Part shown: positions 26,046 through 34,800 of the stretch, piece by piece
Numbering within the stretch: the first letter of the stretch is position 1
Layout: every line of letters begins with the position of its first letter
From: CAWEQO01 sp963811225
Lineage (GTDB): Bacteria > Chloroflexota > Anaerolineae > Anaerolineales > Anaerolineaceae
Direction: 5' to 3'
Assembly (NCBI GenBank): GCA_963811225.1
Contig: CAWEQO010000013.1
Span: forward strand, 1 to 64,000
DNA: 64,000 nt
Translations under genes and position numbers: made by a program
Notes under the pieces: generated by a model
Told to the model about the DNA's origin: nothing
What the model saw: the letters and a program-made list of their open reading frames with translations, nothing else
Database searches by the model: none

Positions 26046-27389
26046 TTAGAGGCCTCGCAGTCTGGGGTTGAAGATCCGGTCGAGGGAGAAACCGACCATG
26101 GCGAAGGCCAAACCGGTCAGCATCAGCAGGAACGAAGGCTCCAGCACCCAATAATACATACCCTTGAATAGTGCGCCGTTGCTGTTGGCGTCCTCGATCA
26201 TCTTGCCCCAGGTGGGCAGGATCGGGTCGCCCAGGCCGAGCACCGCCAGAGAGGCTTCCAGGAAGACGAAGGTGGGGATGACGCTCACCAACTGGGGGAT
26301 CAAGATCGGGATGATCCGCGGCATCAGGTAGCTGAAAATGATGCGGATATCGCTGGCCCCGTAAGCCCTGGCGGCTTCGATGTAAGGGGATTCCTTGATC
26401 TGCAGGAAGATGGCCCGGTAATTCTTGATCGAGCCGCCGAAGATCGAGAGCAAGATGCTGATCCCCAGCATCAACCAGATGCTGCGGCTGTAAAGCGTTC
26501 CAATCATCATCAAGATCGGCAGGAAGGGCAGCACCAGGTTGACCTCGGTGATGCGCTGGATCAGCTCATCGATCCATTTTCCGTACCAAACACCCACGGC
26601 GGCGATCACCATGGTCGTGACTGTTGTACCCAGGGCAGCCAGCAGGCCGAATGACAGGGCGATCGGCGTGCCCCACAGCAGCGAGACCATCAGGTCGCGG
26701 CGGCGGTGATCGGTGCCGGCCAAACCCTGCACCTGCCCGTACATGACGAACTTGGCGTCTACATCCGAACCATCTTCGAACACCAGTCCGAGCACACGCA
26801 GCTCGTAATGTCCCTTCAACGAGCGAGGGGTCTCCTGGGCCGGGTCTATGAACAACGCCTGCTGCGCCGGGACCTCTTTCAGCTTACGCTGCAGCTTCTT
26901 GTCCTGTGGAATTCGGAAGGTGTCATTCGTGCTGACGGAGAAATCGCCCAACTTGGTGACGGTGCCATCAGGCGCTTCCCACTCCAGCTCGACGTACGGC
27001 TGCTTGCCTTCATATTGAGAGGTGAAGAAGACCGTCAGGTCTTGTGGAAAACCGTCGTAGGGGTAGTCGAAGGGGAAGGTGATGCTGACATCGGTCATGC
27101 TGTCGGAAATCACTGTGCGGGTCTTCGTGATCGGGCCGTCTTGGCTGGCGTCGGCGCTGTCGAGCACCAGGGTCTGCGGCAGCTTATCACGGGTGAACCA
27201 GTTGTACCAGATCGGCTGCGCATTCTTGGGGCTTTCGCTCCATACGTCTTCGCCGCCGCGCCACAAGCGCACGGCCTCGCTGTAAGGGATGGCAATCACG
27301 GTGTAAATCGCTAAACCGACCAGCAGGGCGATCACGACCAATCCGGCGACAGCCGAAGGATAACGGAAGAGTTCTTTCAGTGTTTTCAT
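26046..27389 (-). CDS. ABC permease (OppC/DppC-like) with a large external domain
   Basis: 447 residues, about 150 more than usual DppC. Helix 1 is at about 15-35, then a soluble stretch (about 37-223) rich in beta-type sequence, then the canonical OppC core beginning G-T-D-H-R-R-R-D-L-M-V-S-L-L-W-G and carrying the E-A-A-R-A-Y-G-A-S ATPase-coupling (EAA) loop. The insert sits between helix 1 and helix 2, so it faces outside, where it could meet the substrate-binding protein. It overlaps the OppB-like gene by ATGA. Confidence 0.88.
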   Translation of the reverse strand: MKTLKELFRYPSAVAGLVVIALLVGLAIYTVIAIPYSEAVRLWRGGEDVWSESPKNAQPIWYNWFTRDKLPQTLVLDSADASQDGPITKTRTVISDSMTDVSITFPFDYPYDGFPQDLTVFFTSQYEGKQPYVELEWEAPDGTVTKLGDFSVSTNDTFRIPQDKKLQRKLKEVPAQQALFIDPAQETPRSLKGHYELRVLGLVFEDGSDVDAKFVMYGQVQGLAGTDHRRRDLMVSLLWGTPIALSFGLLAALGTTVTTMVIAAVGVWYGKWIDELIQRITEVNLVLPFLPILMMIGTLYSRSIWLMLGISILLSIFGGSIKNYRAIFLQIKESPYIEAARAYGASDIRIIFSYLMPRIIPILIPQLVSVIPTFVFLEASLAVLGLGDPILPTWGKMIEDANSNGALFKGMYYWVLEPSFLLMLTGLAFAMVGFSLDRIFNPRLRGL

Positions 27390-28528
27390 ACCTTGCTCCC
27401 ACCGTCACCAATTTTGACCCGAGGATCGACCAGGGCATAGACGAAGTCCAGCAGAAAAACGGTCAGCGCCAGCAGGTAGGCGAAGATCACTGTAATGCCG
27501 ACGATCACCGGGGTATCGTACAAACCGATGGCCTGGTAGTACAGGCGTCCCAGGCCGGGCCAGTTGAAGACTTTCTCCAGGATGATGGCGCCCTGCCAGG
27601 TGAAGATCAACGTCAGGGCAAAGCTGGTGATGATGTTCGGCAGCGTAGGCCGCAGGATATAACGCTGCTCGATGTCGTGCGAGGAAAGGCCCTTGGCCTT
27701 GGCCATTTCCACGTAGTCTTCACTGGAATAGATCAGGAAGAAGGTGCGCCAGCCGTAGATCGCCCCAAAGATCGAGCTGATGGTCATCGCCAGCACCGGC
27801 AGGATCATGTGCTGGACCAGACTGAGCGCATACTCGAACGTATTGTCGGGCGGCGGGGCCGAGACCATGCCGCCGAACGGCAAGACGCGCCAGGTGGCGG
27901 CGAACAGGATGATCAGGAAAATGCCGTAAAACCAACCCGGCGCCGATGACAGCGGCGAAAGCGCCACGACCGCCTTATCCATGAAGCTGCCGTACTTGCG
28001 CGACAACCCCAGCGCCAGGAACACCGACAGGAAAAAGTTCAGCAAGTTGGCCGTAGCAAACAAGACCAGGGTGGAGGGCAGGCGCTCCAGCAGGATCTGG
28101 CGCACCATCTTCGATCCGCTGTCGCTGGTCAAGTTTTGTGCCCGGCCTAAATTAAGCGTCAGCGCATCACCCAGAAAGGAAAAGCTGCGCGGAAGAAACT
28201 TCTGATTCAGCCCAAGGCGATCTTCCTGCTGGCGAATCATGTCTTCGACCAGTTTGTCGCGTTCCGCTTGGGGCATGGCCTTCATCTTTGGGCTCGTGCT
28301 GACGGTCATCATAACCCTCTCGCGGATTTCTCCCTTTCGGATTTGGTCCACGTAACCACCCATATTGGCGATCAGGATGGTGAGATAAACACCGATCACG
28401 ACGGTGATAAACAATGTGACCAATTTGAAAAGCGTGTATTTACCAAGCCGAGAAAGTGTCCCGGCAAAGGCCTTACGCTTTTCCTGCGTTGTGATGCCCA
28501 ACTCGATCGTTAGGGATGAATCTGTCAT
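27386..28528 (-). CDS. ABC permease (OppB/DppB-like)
   Basis: 380 residues from ATG 28528 (GGGAG upstream). The N-terminal helix is followed by an external region of about 100 residues containing the L-G-L-N-Q-K-F segment of DppB-type permeases, then five helices with the EAA loop (E-M-A-K-A-K-G-L-S) and a C-terminal V-D-P-R-V. It is somewhat longer than the usual ~310-340 residues. It forms the membrane channel with the OppC-like gene downstream. Confidence 0.9.
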   Translation of the reverse strand: MTDSSLTIELGITTQEKRKAFAGTLSRLGKYTLFKLVTLFITVVIGVYLTILIANMGGYVDQIRKGEIRERVMMTVSTSPKMKAMPQAERDKLVEDMIRQQEDRLGLNQKFLPRSFSFLGDALTLNLGRAQNLTSDSGSKMVRQILLERLPSTLVLFATANLLNFFLSVFLALGLSRKYGSFMDKAVVALSPLSSAPGWFYGIFLIILFAATWRVLPFGGMVSAPPPDNTFEYALSLVQHMILPVLAMTISSIFGAIYGWRTFFLIYSSEDYVEMAKAKGLSSHDIEQRYILRPTLPNIITSFALTLIFTWQGAIILEKVFNWPGLGRLYYQAIGLYDTPVIVGITVIFAYLLALTVFLLDFVYALVDPRVKIGDGGSKV

Positions 28529-28648
28529 CGCAGTACTCCCTTCTCTTCCCTTTGAAAATCCATTCGGCAATCGGAAAACCATTGTTGTGGGTTGGGCTGA
28601 GGGCGATTGCGTCACCCGCACCCCAACCGACAGCAGTCCTCTCGGATG

Positions 28649-28682
28649 AGGGCGACCCGAGCACTTTCTCTCGGGTCGCCCT
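28649..28682. terminator. Hairpin between SBP gene and permease genes
   Basis: Exact 13-bp arms (28649-28661 and 28670-28682) around an 8-nt loop, 40 bp after the stop of the substrate-binding-protein gene. Such intra-operon hairpins often raise binding-protein transcript levels over those of the permeases. No T-run follows on the minus strand. Confidence 0.65.
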
Positions 28683-28722
28683 GATGATCAACTGCGCTCT
28701 TTGATAACGACTCGTTTACTGA

Positions 28723-31347
28723 TTACGGAACGGTTACGAACTCAACCGTGGTAAAGGACGGGATGCTCACCAGATTTGAGGCGACCGCAACTTCCAGGCG
28801 GTTCGAACCGGCTTCCAACTGGGCAGTCTGCTCAGAGGTCAGGGTAACATTCCATAAGCCATCTTCGACCGCGGCGGCCCCACCGGAGGTCAGCAGTTCG
28901 TTGTTCGCATCGAACACCAGGAACTTGACCTGATCGATATTGGCGGCAGCGTAGGGAGCGTCTTCGAAGGAGACGTACACATCGAAGGAAGCTTCGTCAC
29001 CGGCGGTGACACGACCGGGGCCGTCCACCTCAACCACCGGGTAAGCAGGCTCGGAGAAGCTCGCCCACTTGTCGGCGGTGTCGATGTAATCGGGATTGTT
29101 CTTCAGCGTGATCATGCTCTCGACCGGGTAGACCTTGTCGATGAAGTAGGGGCCCGTGCCGATCCAGAAGTGACCGTGCCCGGCGTACCAGTTTTTCAGG
29201 TTCTGCCAGCGAGCGGCGGCTTCTTCAGGGGTGATGTAATTACCCAGGGTGGTCGCGTAGGGGATATAGTCCTCAGCGATGGCCTGATCCAGGTACTTGT
29301 TAAGGATGTCGAGGCTGGGGCCGCTCAAAAAGCTGGTCCACTCGACCTCTTTTTCATCCGCCTTGGTGGCAGTGAAGGCCAATTCGTTGTTCTGCTCGGC
29401 CAGGATGCCCAGACCAATGTTGTGCCAGGCGCCGGTACCGTAGTTGTACTCGGTCCAGAAGTTCAGCCACTGGTAAACGTTGTCCTCAGCCTGTGGGAAG
29501 TACCAATCGTTGTACATTTCGATGACGAGCGGCTTCTCGGAGACGAGGCGCCAGCCGCGGAATGAGTTGAGGAAAGCTTCCTGCTCGGCGGCGCTGCCCT
29601 CATCGTAGATCGGGCTTTCGACCTTGCCGGTATCCAGGCTCAGGATCCAGCCAATCATGATGTCGGCGACGGAGAACTGGCTGCCGTCGTGCCACGTGAT
29701 CGTATCCAGGTTGTCGGGGTAGTAAACAACCGTCTTTGCCTTGGCGGTGGTTCCCTCGGGGAACTTTTCGCTGGCGGGGATGAAGGTCTGGTTGGCGGCA
29801 TCCCAGTCAACCCAGGCATCTTCAGGAACCTGAATCTCGGGGACGAACTGCAGGTCAACCCAATCCAGGGATTTTTCAACCGGCAGGCCTTCCTTCACGG
29901 TGACTTCGGCGCGCTCGATGCGCTGGGCGCGAGCCAGACCGGTGAAGGGATCTTTGACCGTGTCGCGATCCATGGTGGCACGCTGGACCATCGAGTTGGG
30001 GGCGTAGTTGGTGCCGCCGATTGGGTTCCAGGGCTCACTCATGATCTGCACGTTGGAGACGGTCATGTCGCCGCCTTCTTGATCGGCATAGCGCAGGGTG
30101 GAGGCCCACAGCATGGAGCTCTGGATGCCTGCGGCAAGGTCACCGGCGACTTGCACGTTGGAGGCCATCGGGGTGTAGCTCATCACATCCACCAGGTTCA
30201 CGCGGACGGAATCTTCCAGCGACAGTTCCATGGCGCGCTCGAACAGATCCTTGCGCTCATCCATACTGTTGTAGTCGGCGCGGTTCAGGCGGTCGGCGAC
30301 GGTATCGAACTCCTCACTCGGTTTGTAAGCTTCCCACAGAGGGGAGCCCAGGCCACGAGTGGTGTACATGAAGTCGAACTGGCTGGATTCGTCGCGCAGG
30401 ACCCATTTGGTGATCCAAGCGCCGGTGTAGAAGTTCCACAGGCCGTCGGCGGGGTTGCTCTGCAGCCAGATGGGCGAAGCTTCGGAGCTGGACTTGTACT
30501 GGCGATCGACGGTGAAGCCGAGGTCTTCCAGCACGTTCGAGAAGTAATCGCCAACCTCAGTGCGCTCGTCCTCGGTGCGGATGATGCCGATCAGCTGGAC
30601 CGGTGCGCCGTTATACTGCCACTTGCCGTCCACCAGCTCTGCGCCCAGGGACTGCATTTCGGTATCAATGATTCCTTTGCCCTTATCGAAGTCGAAAGCG
30701 TACTTGGCCTCGATCTCTCGGGCTTTTTCCATGTAGCGCACGTATTCGGGGAAACCGCCCACGATCGGCAGGAACTTCGGGCGACCCAGTCCCCCCAAGA
30801 TCTCCTGGACGATATAGTTGCGGTCAATCACATAGTTGACGGCCTCGCGGATCTTGGCGTCAGAGAAGGGGTTCAACTTGCCGGTGCCGTCGAAGACGGG
30901 GCCGTAGGGGTTGAAGGTGATCTCATCGTTGGAACCGCTCGAAGCAAAGTAAGCCAGATTGGGATCGGCCTTGATCTGCTCCAGGATGTCGGCGTCGGCC
31001 ATGGTTTCAGCATGCAGCTGAATTTCGCCGGCGTCGATACGGCTGACGGCGGTTTCGGACGAGGCTTCTTCCACGAAGGTGATCGAGTCGAGCCAGCCAC
31101 CGTGACGGTCCGTCGTCACAGGTTCGGCGGCAGGGGCCTCAGCCGGCTGTTCGGCAGCCGGAGCAGCGGTCGGCTGCTCGCCAGACTGCCCGGCGGGCTG
31201 CTGTGCAGCGGGCGCTTCCGTCGCAGCGGATGGCGCGGCGGGTTCTCCAATGGCCGTGGGAGTGGCGGGGGTGCCGCACGCCGACAGGAACATGGAAACG
31301 ATAACGATGAGGATGACGTATTTCATCCAGTTGTGCTTGTACTGCAT
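28723..31347 (-). CDS. ABC substrate-binding lipoprotein, family 5, apparently circularly permuted
   Basis: 874 residues from ATG 31347 (GGAGGAG upstream); lipobox L-S-A-C with Cys24; Ala/Pro/Gln-rich linker to about 78. Residues 80-425 look like the second half of a family-5 peptide/solute-binding protein (L-D-S-I-T-F, then A-G-E-I-Q, then K-I-R-E-A-V-N-Y-V-I-D-R-N-Y-I-V). Residues 425-760 look like the first half: G-G-D-M at the start, T-W-H-D-G-S-Q-F-S-V-A-D-I near 551-563 and G-T-G-P-Y-F-I ending N-P-D-Y at about 730-754. Residues 765-874 form an extra Ig-like beta domain. Normal members are about 500-600 residues with the opposite order. It feeds the permeases encoded just downstream; ligand unknown. 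Confidence 0.85.
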   Translation of the reverse strand: MQYKHNWMKYVILIVIVSMFLSACGTPATPTAIGEPAAPSAATEAPAAQQPAGQSGEQPTAAPAAEQPAEAPAAEPVTTDRHGGWLDSITFVEEASSETAVSRIDAGEIQLHAETMADADILEQIKADPNLAYFASSGSNDEITFNPYGPVFDGTGKLNPFSDAKIREAVNYVIDRNYIVQEILGGLGRPKFLPIVGGFPEYVRYMEKAREIEAKYAFDFDKGKGIIDTEMQSLGAELVDGKWQYNGAPVQLIGIIRTEDERTEVGDYFSNVLEDLGFTVDRQYKSSSEASPIWLQSNPADGLWNFYTGAWITKWVLRDESSQFDFMYTTRGLGSPLWEAYKPSEEFDTVADRLNRADYNSMDERKDLFERAMELSLEDSVRVNLVDVMSYTPMASNVQVAGDLAAGIQSSMLWASTLRYADQEGGDMTVSNVQIMSEPWNPIGGTNYAPNSMVQRATMDRDTVKDPFTGLARAQRIERAEVTVKEGLPVEKSLDWVDLQFVPEIQVPEDAWVDWDAANQTFIPASEKFPEGTTAKAKTVVYYPDNLDTITWHDGSQFSVADIMIGWILSLDTGKVESPIYDEGSAAEQEAFLNSFRGWRLVSEKPLVIEMYNDWYFPQAEDNVYQWLNFWTEYNYGTGAWHNIGLGILAEQNNELAFTATKADEKEVEWTSFLSGPSLDILNKYLDQAIAEDYIPYATTLGNYITPEEAAARWQNLKNWYAGHGHFWIGTGPYFIDKVYPVESMITLKNNPDYIDTADKWASFSEPAYPVVEVDGPGRVTAGDEASFDVYVSFEDAPYAAANIDQVKFLVFDANNELLTSGGAAAVEDGLWNVTLTSEQTAQLEAGSNRLEVAVASNLVSIPSFTTVEFVTVP

Positions 31348-31537
31348 TGATTCTCCTCCAAGGATATGGATAGGATAGGATATTGACTCCGGTATTGGCT
31401 GGGAAAGTGGTTGAGGAATAGTAACGAGCACCTCCAACTGCAACGTGGATATTGATGCGCCGGTTTGTAGAGTCCATTTGTAGTCAAAACGATAGCACAA
31501 CCGACCCGCTCCTACATGGCCCCACGGTATAGCTTTG

Positions 31538-31551
31538 CACCTGTACAGGTG
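31538..31551. promoter_or_regulatory. Candidate operator, 14-bp perfect palindrome
   Basis: CACCTGTACAGGTG is its own reverse complement. It lies about 190 bp upstream of the SBP start and 255 bp upstream of the alpha-2-macroglobulin start. The size fits a dimeric repressor site, but no regulator gene is adjacent. Confidence 0.35.
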
Positions 31552-31586
31552 GCCAGTTTTTTCTCATGTGTTTTTAATACTTTAGG

Positions 31587-31666
31587 AGTGGATATGACTC
31601 AGAAAATCGCTGGTTCCTGTCTGCCGTTGCAGCCAGGAACCAGCGATTTTCTGAGTCATATCCACT
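31587..31666. repeat. Long perfect palindrome, 33-bp arms, between divergent genes
   Basis: Positions 31587-31619 and 31634-31666 are exact reverse complements. The 14-nt spacer can itself pair (CTGC/GCAG, 31621-31624 with 31629-31632). It lies upstream of both flanking genes, so it is not at an obvious transcript end, unlike most others in the window. Confidence 0.9.
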
Positions 31667-31805
31667 ATAATAGATGCAGTGCAGCATACCTTTCCTCTCA
31701 TTTTTTTTATAGCTCCCCATCCGAGCGGGAACGATTGGCGCGCAAGGAGCGTCTATGCTCTGAGAAGTTCGACCTGTAAACGCCACTCTCTGAAAGGGGT
31801 AGTAA

Positions 31806-34800
31806 ATGCCACGCCAGGACAAGCCATTCGATTTATCAAGCCGGATCCTCGTTCTCATTGCCATTTTGATTGTATTTGCCGGAGCAGGGGTGATCATCTG
31901 GCAGCTCTGGTTTCAGCCCGATCCGATCAGCGTCAATACCGCCACACCGGCAAGGAGCGTAAACATCAACATGAATGATCCTGCCAACGCGTTCAACGTG
32001 CAGCTGAGCGAAGGCCGGCCCCAGGCGCAAAGCATCCAGACGACCCCAGCTGCCAGCGGTGAGCCGCTCTCAGCCGACCAGGTGGAACAGATCCTGGCAC
32101 GCCTGCCAACCCTGCCGGCCCAACCGGGCGACGAAACGCCTTTCAAGATGGCGCAGCAGCCCATCCCCCCACCGCGCACCGGTGAGACCATCCAGCAATC
32201 CTTCCCGCCGCAAGAGCCAGCGACCGGGCCTACCGCCATTCCGTCCGGTCCGCTGGAAGTGCTGCGCTACTCACCCGAGGGCAAGGTCTCGGTAGCGCCC
32301 TTCATCAGCGTGACCTTTAACCAACCCATGGCGCCGCTGACCACCCTCGGCCAGTTGAGCGCCGCGGACGTGCCGGTGAAGATCGACCCGCCGCTGGAAG
32401 GTACCTGGCGCTGGTTGGGCACTCGCACCCTGACCTTCGAATACAACTCCACTCAAATCGACCGGCTGCCCAAGTCCACCGAGTACAACATCCGTGTGCC
32501 TGCAGGGACGAAATCGACCACCGGCGGCGAACTGACGAAGGCGGTCGAGTGGAGCTTCACCACCCCCACGCCCACCGTAGTCACCGTTTACCCCTCCGAT
32601 ATCCCCCAACCCACCAACCCGTTGTTCTTCATCGCCTTCGACCAGCGCATCGACCCGGCTGCCGTGCTGAAGGCCATCCACGTTCAGGCCGGCAGGCGCG
32701 ATGTCAGCTTGAAGCTGGCAAGCGAAGCCGATGTCCAGGCCGACAAGCAAGTGTCGATGCTGGCGAAGAATGCCCTCGAGGGGCGCTGGCTGGCCTTCAA
32801 GGCCCAGGAGCCGCTGCCCGCCGACACCCAGATCACTGTCACCATTGGCCCGGACACCCCCTCGGCCGAAGGCCCCCTGACCGATACGATCACCGAGAGC
32901 TACAGCTTCCACACCTACGCTCCCTTGCGCATCGATGATCACGGCTGCTACTGGTCCAACAACGACTGCGTCCCCCTCGCACCGCTCTACATCCGCTTCA
33001 ACAACCCCTTGGACACGGGCCTGTTCCAGGACAACCTGATCACGGTGAAGCCTGAGATTCCGGGCCTGACCATTAACAACCTGGGCACGACCATCGAGCT
33101 GCGCGGCATGACCAAGGGCCAGACCACTTACACCGTCACGGTTGACGGCAGCGTCCAGGATATCTTTGGCCAGCAGCTCGGCAAAGATGCCAGTCTGACC
33201 TTCAAAGTCGGCCCGGCCGACCCGAACTTGTTCGGCCCCGACCAGCCTTTCGTGACACTCGACCCGTCGCTGGAGACGCCCATCTTCTCCGTCTACGCCA
33301 TCAACTATACCAAGCTGGACGTGCAGGTTTACGCCGTTCAACCCACCGACTGGCCCGCCTACCAGCAGTACCGCATGGACTTCAGCCGTGACTTAAACTC
33401 CAAGGTAGTTCCCCCCGGACGGTTGGTGATCGATAAAACCCTGCGGGTGGAGGCAGCCTCGGATGCCCTGACCCAGGTGGACATCGACCTGTCGTCCGTT
33501 ATGGACGGTAAGTTCGGCCACTTTGTGGTGGTGGTGCAGCCGCCGAGCAGCCTGTTCAAGAACCCCAATGATTACCGTCCGATCGTGCAGACCTGGGTAC
33601 AGGTCACCCAGATTGGCCTGGATGCCTTCGCCGACCCAACCGACATGGTCGCCTGGACCACCGGCCTTAAAGATGGCTCAGCGCTGTCTGGGGTGACCAT
33701 CATGCCCGGCATGCCCAACGCCAGCCCGGTCGTCACCGGCGAAGACGGCACCGTCCGCTTCCCGATCCCTTCCGGCGCTTCATATCTGGTGGCCAGACTG
33801 GGCGCAGACCAGTCCCTGCTGCCGCGCTCGACCTACTTCTGGTACACCGATACATGGACACGGCAGACGCTCTACGATGAGATGCGCTGGTACGTGCTGG
33901 ACGATCGCCAGATGTACCGCCCGGGCGAGGACGTACACGTCAAGGGCTTCCTACGCAAAATTACCACCGGACCGCTGGGCGACGTGCAGCCGCTGGGCAG
34001 CGAGGTCGGCCCGATCAACTACCAGTTGATTGGCTCGCAAGGCAACAATCTACTTAATGGGCAGGCGGAAGTGGACAACCTGGGTGGCTTCGATTTCAAC
34101 TTCAGCCTACCCGAGAGCATGAACCTGGGCTACGTCCAGCTGATCCTGGACGCCCGCAACCCAGGCGGCCTGACCAACGCCGAATACTATCATTCCTTCC
34201 AGGTGGAGGAGTTCCGGCGGCCCGAGTTCGAAGTGGTCGCCCGCAACGAGTTCCCCGGCCCGTACTTCGCAGGCGGCGAGGCCACTGTAGCGGTCAAGGC
34301 CAGCTACTATGCCGGCGGCCCACTGCCCAATGCCGACGTAACCTGGACGGTCAGCTCGAGCCCAGGCCAGTATTCGCCCCCCAACTGGCCCAACTTCACC
34401 TTCGGCAGCTGGACACCCTGGTGGTCCTACCAGATAGATTTCTACGGTCCCGATTACGGCAGCCCCAACGGCCCCCAAATGGAACAGGGCTTTAGCGGCG
34501 TCACCGACGCATCCGGCGAGCACTACCTCAACCTCGATTTCTCCTCGGGCTCGCTGCAGCCCATGAGCATGACCGCCCAGGCGACCGTCATGGACGTCAA
34601 CCGCCAGGCCTGGACCGGCTCGACCTCGCTGCTGGTGCACCCGGCCGACCTGTACGTCGGCCTCAAGACCGACCGCTACTTCGTGCAGCGCGGCCAGCCG
34701 CTCAAGGTCGACTTCATCGTCACCGACCTGGACGGCAATCCGGTCGTCGACCGCCCGGTGACCGTCACCGCCGCCCGCCTGGTTTGGAAGTACCAGAATG

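Larger units (their letters stand above)
31348..31805. other. Divergent intergenic region
   Basis: 458 bp between the SBP gene (minus) and the alpha-2-macroglobulin gene (plus). It holds a 14-bp perfect palindrome at 31538-31551 and an 80-bp long-arm palindrome at 31587-31666, both listed separately. Promoters for both directions must lie here, but no convincing -35/-10 pair was found. No gene seen. Confidence 0.6.

Noticed and set aside
29689..31350. Antisense open frame (553 codons) opposite the substrate-binding protein
   Set aside because: Same reason: a shadow of a well-supported lipoprotein gene; Gly/Val/His-rich with no domain.
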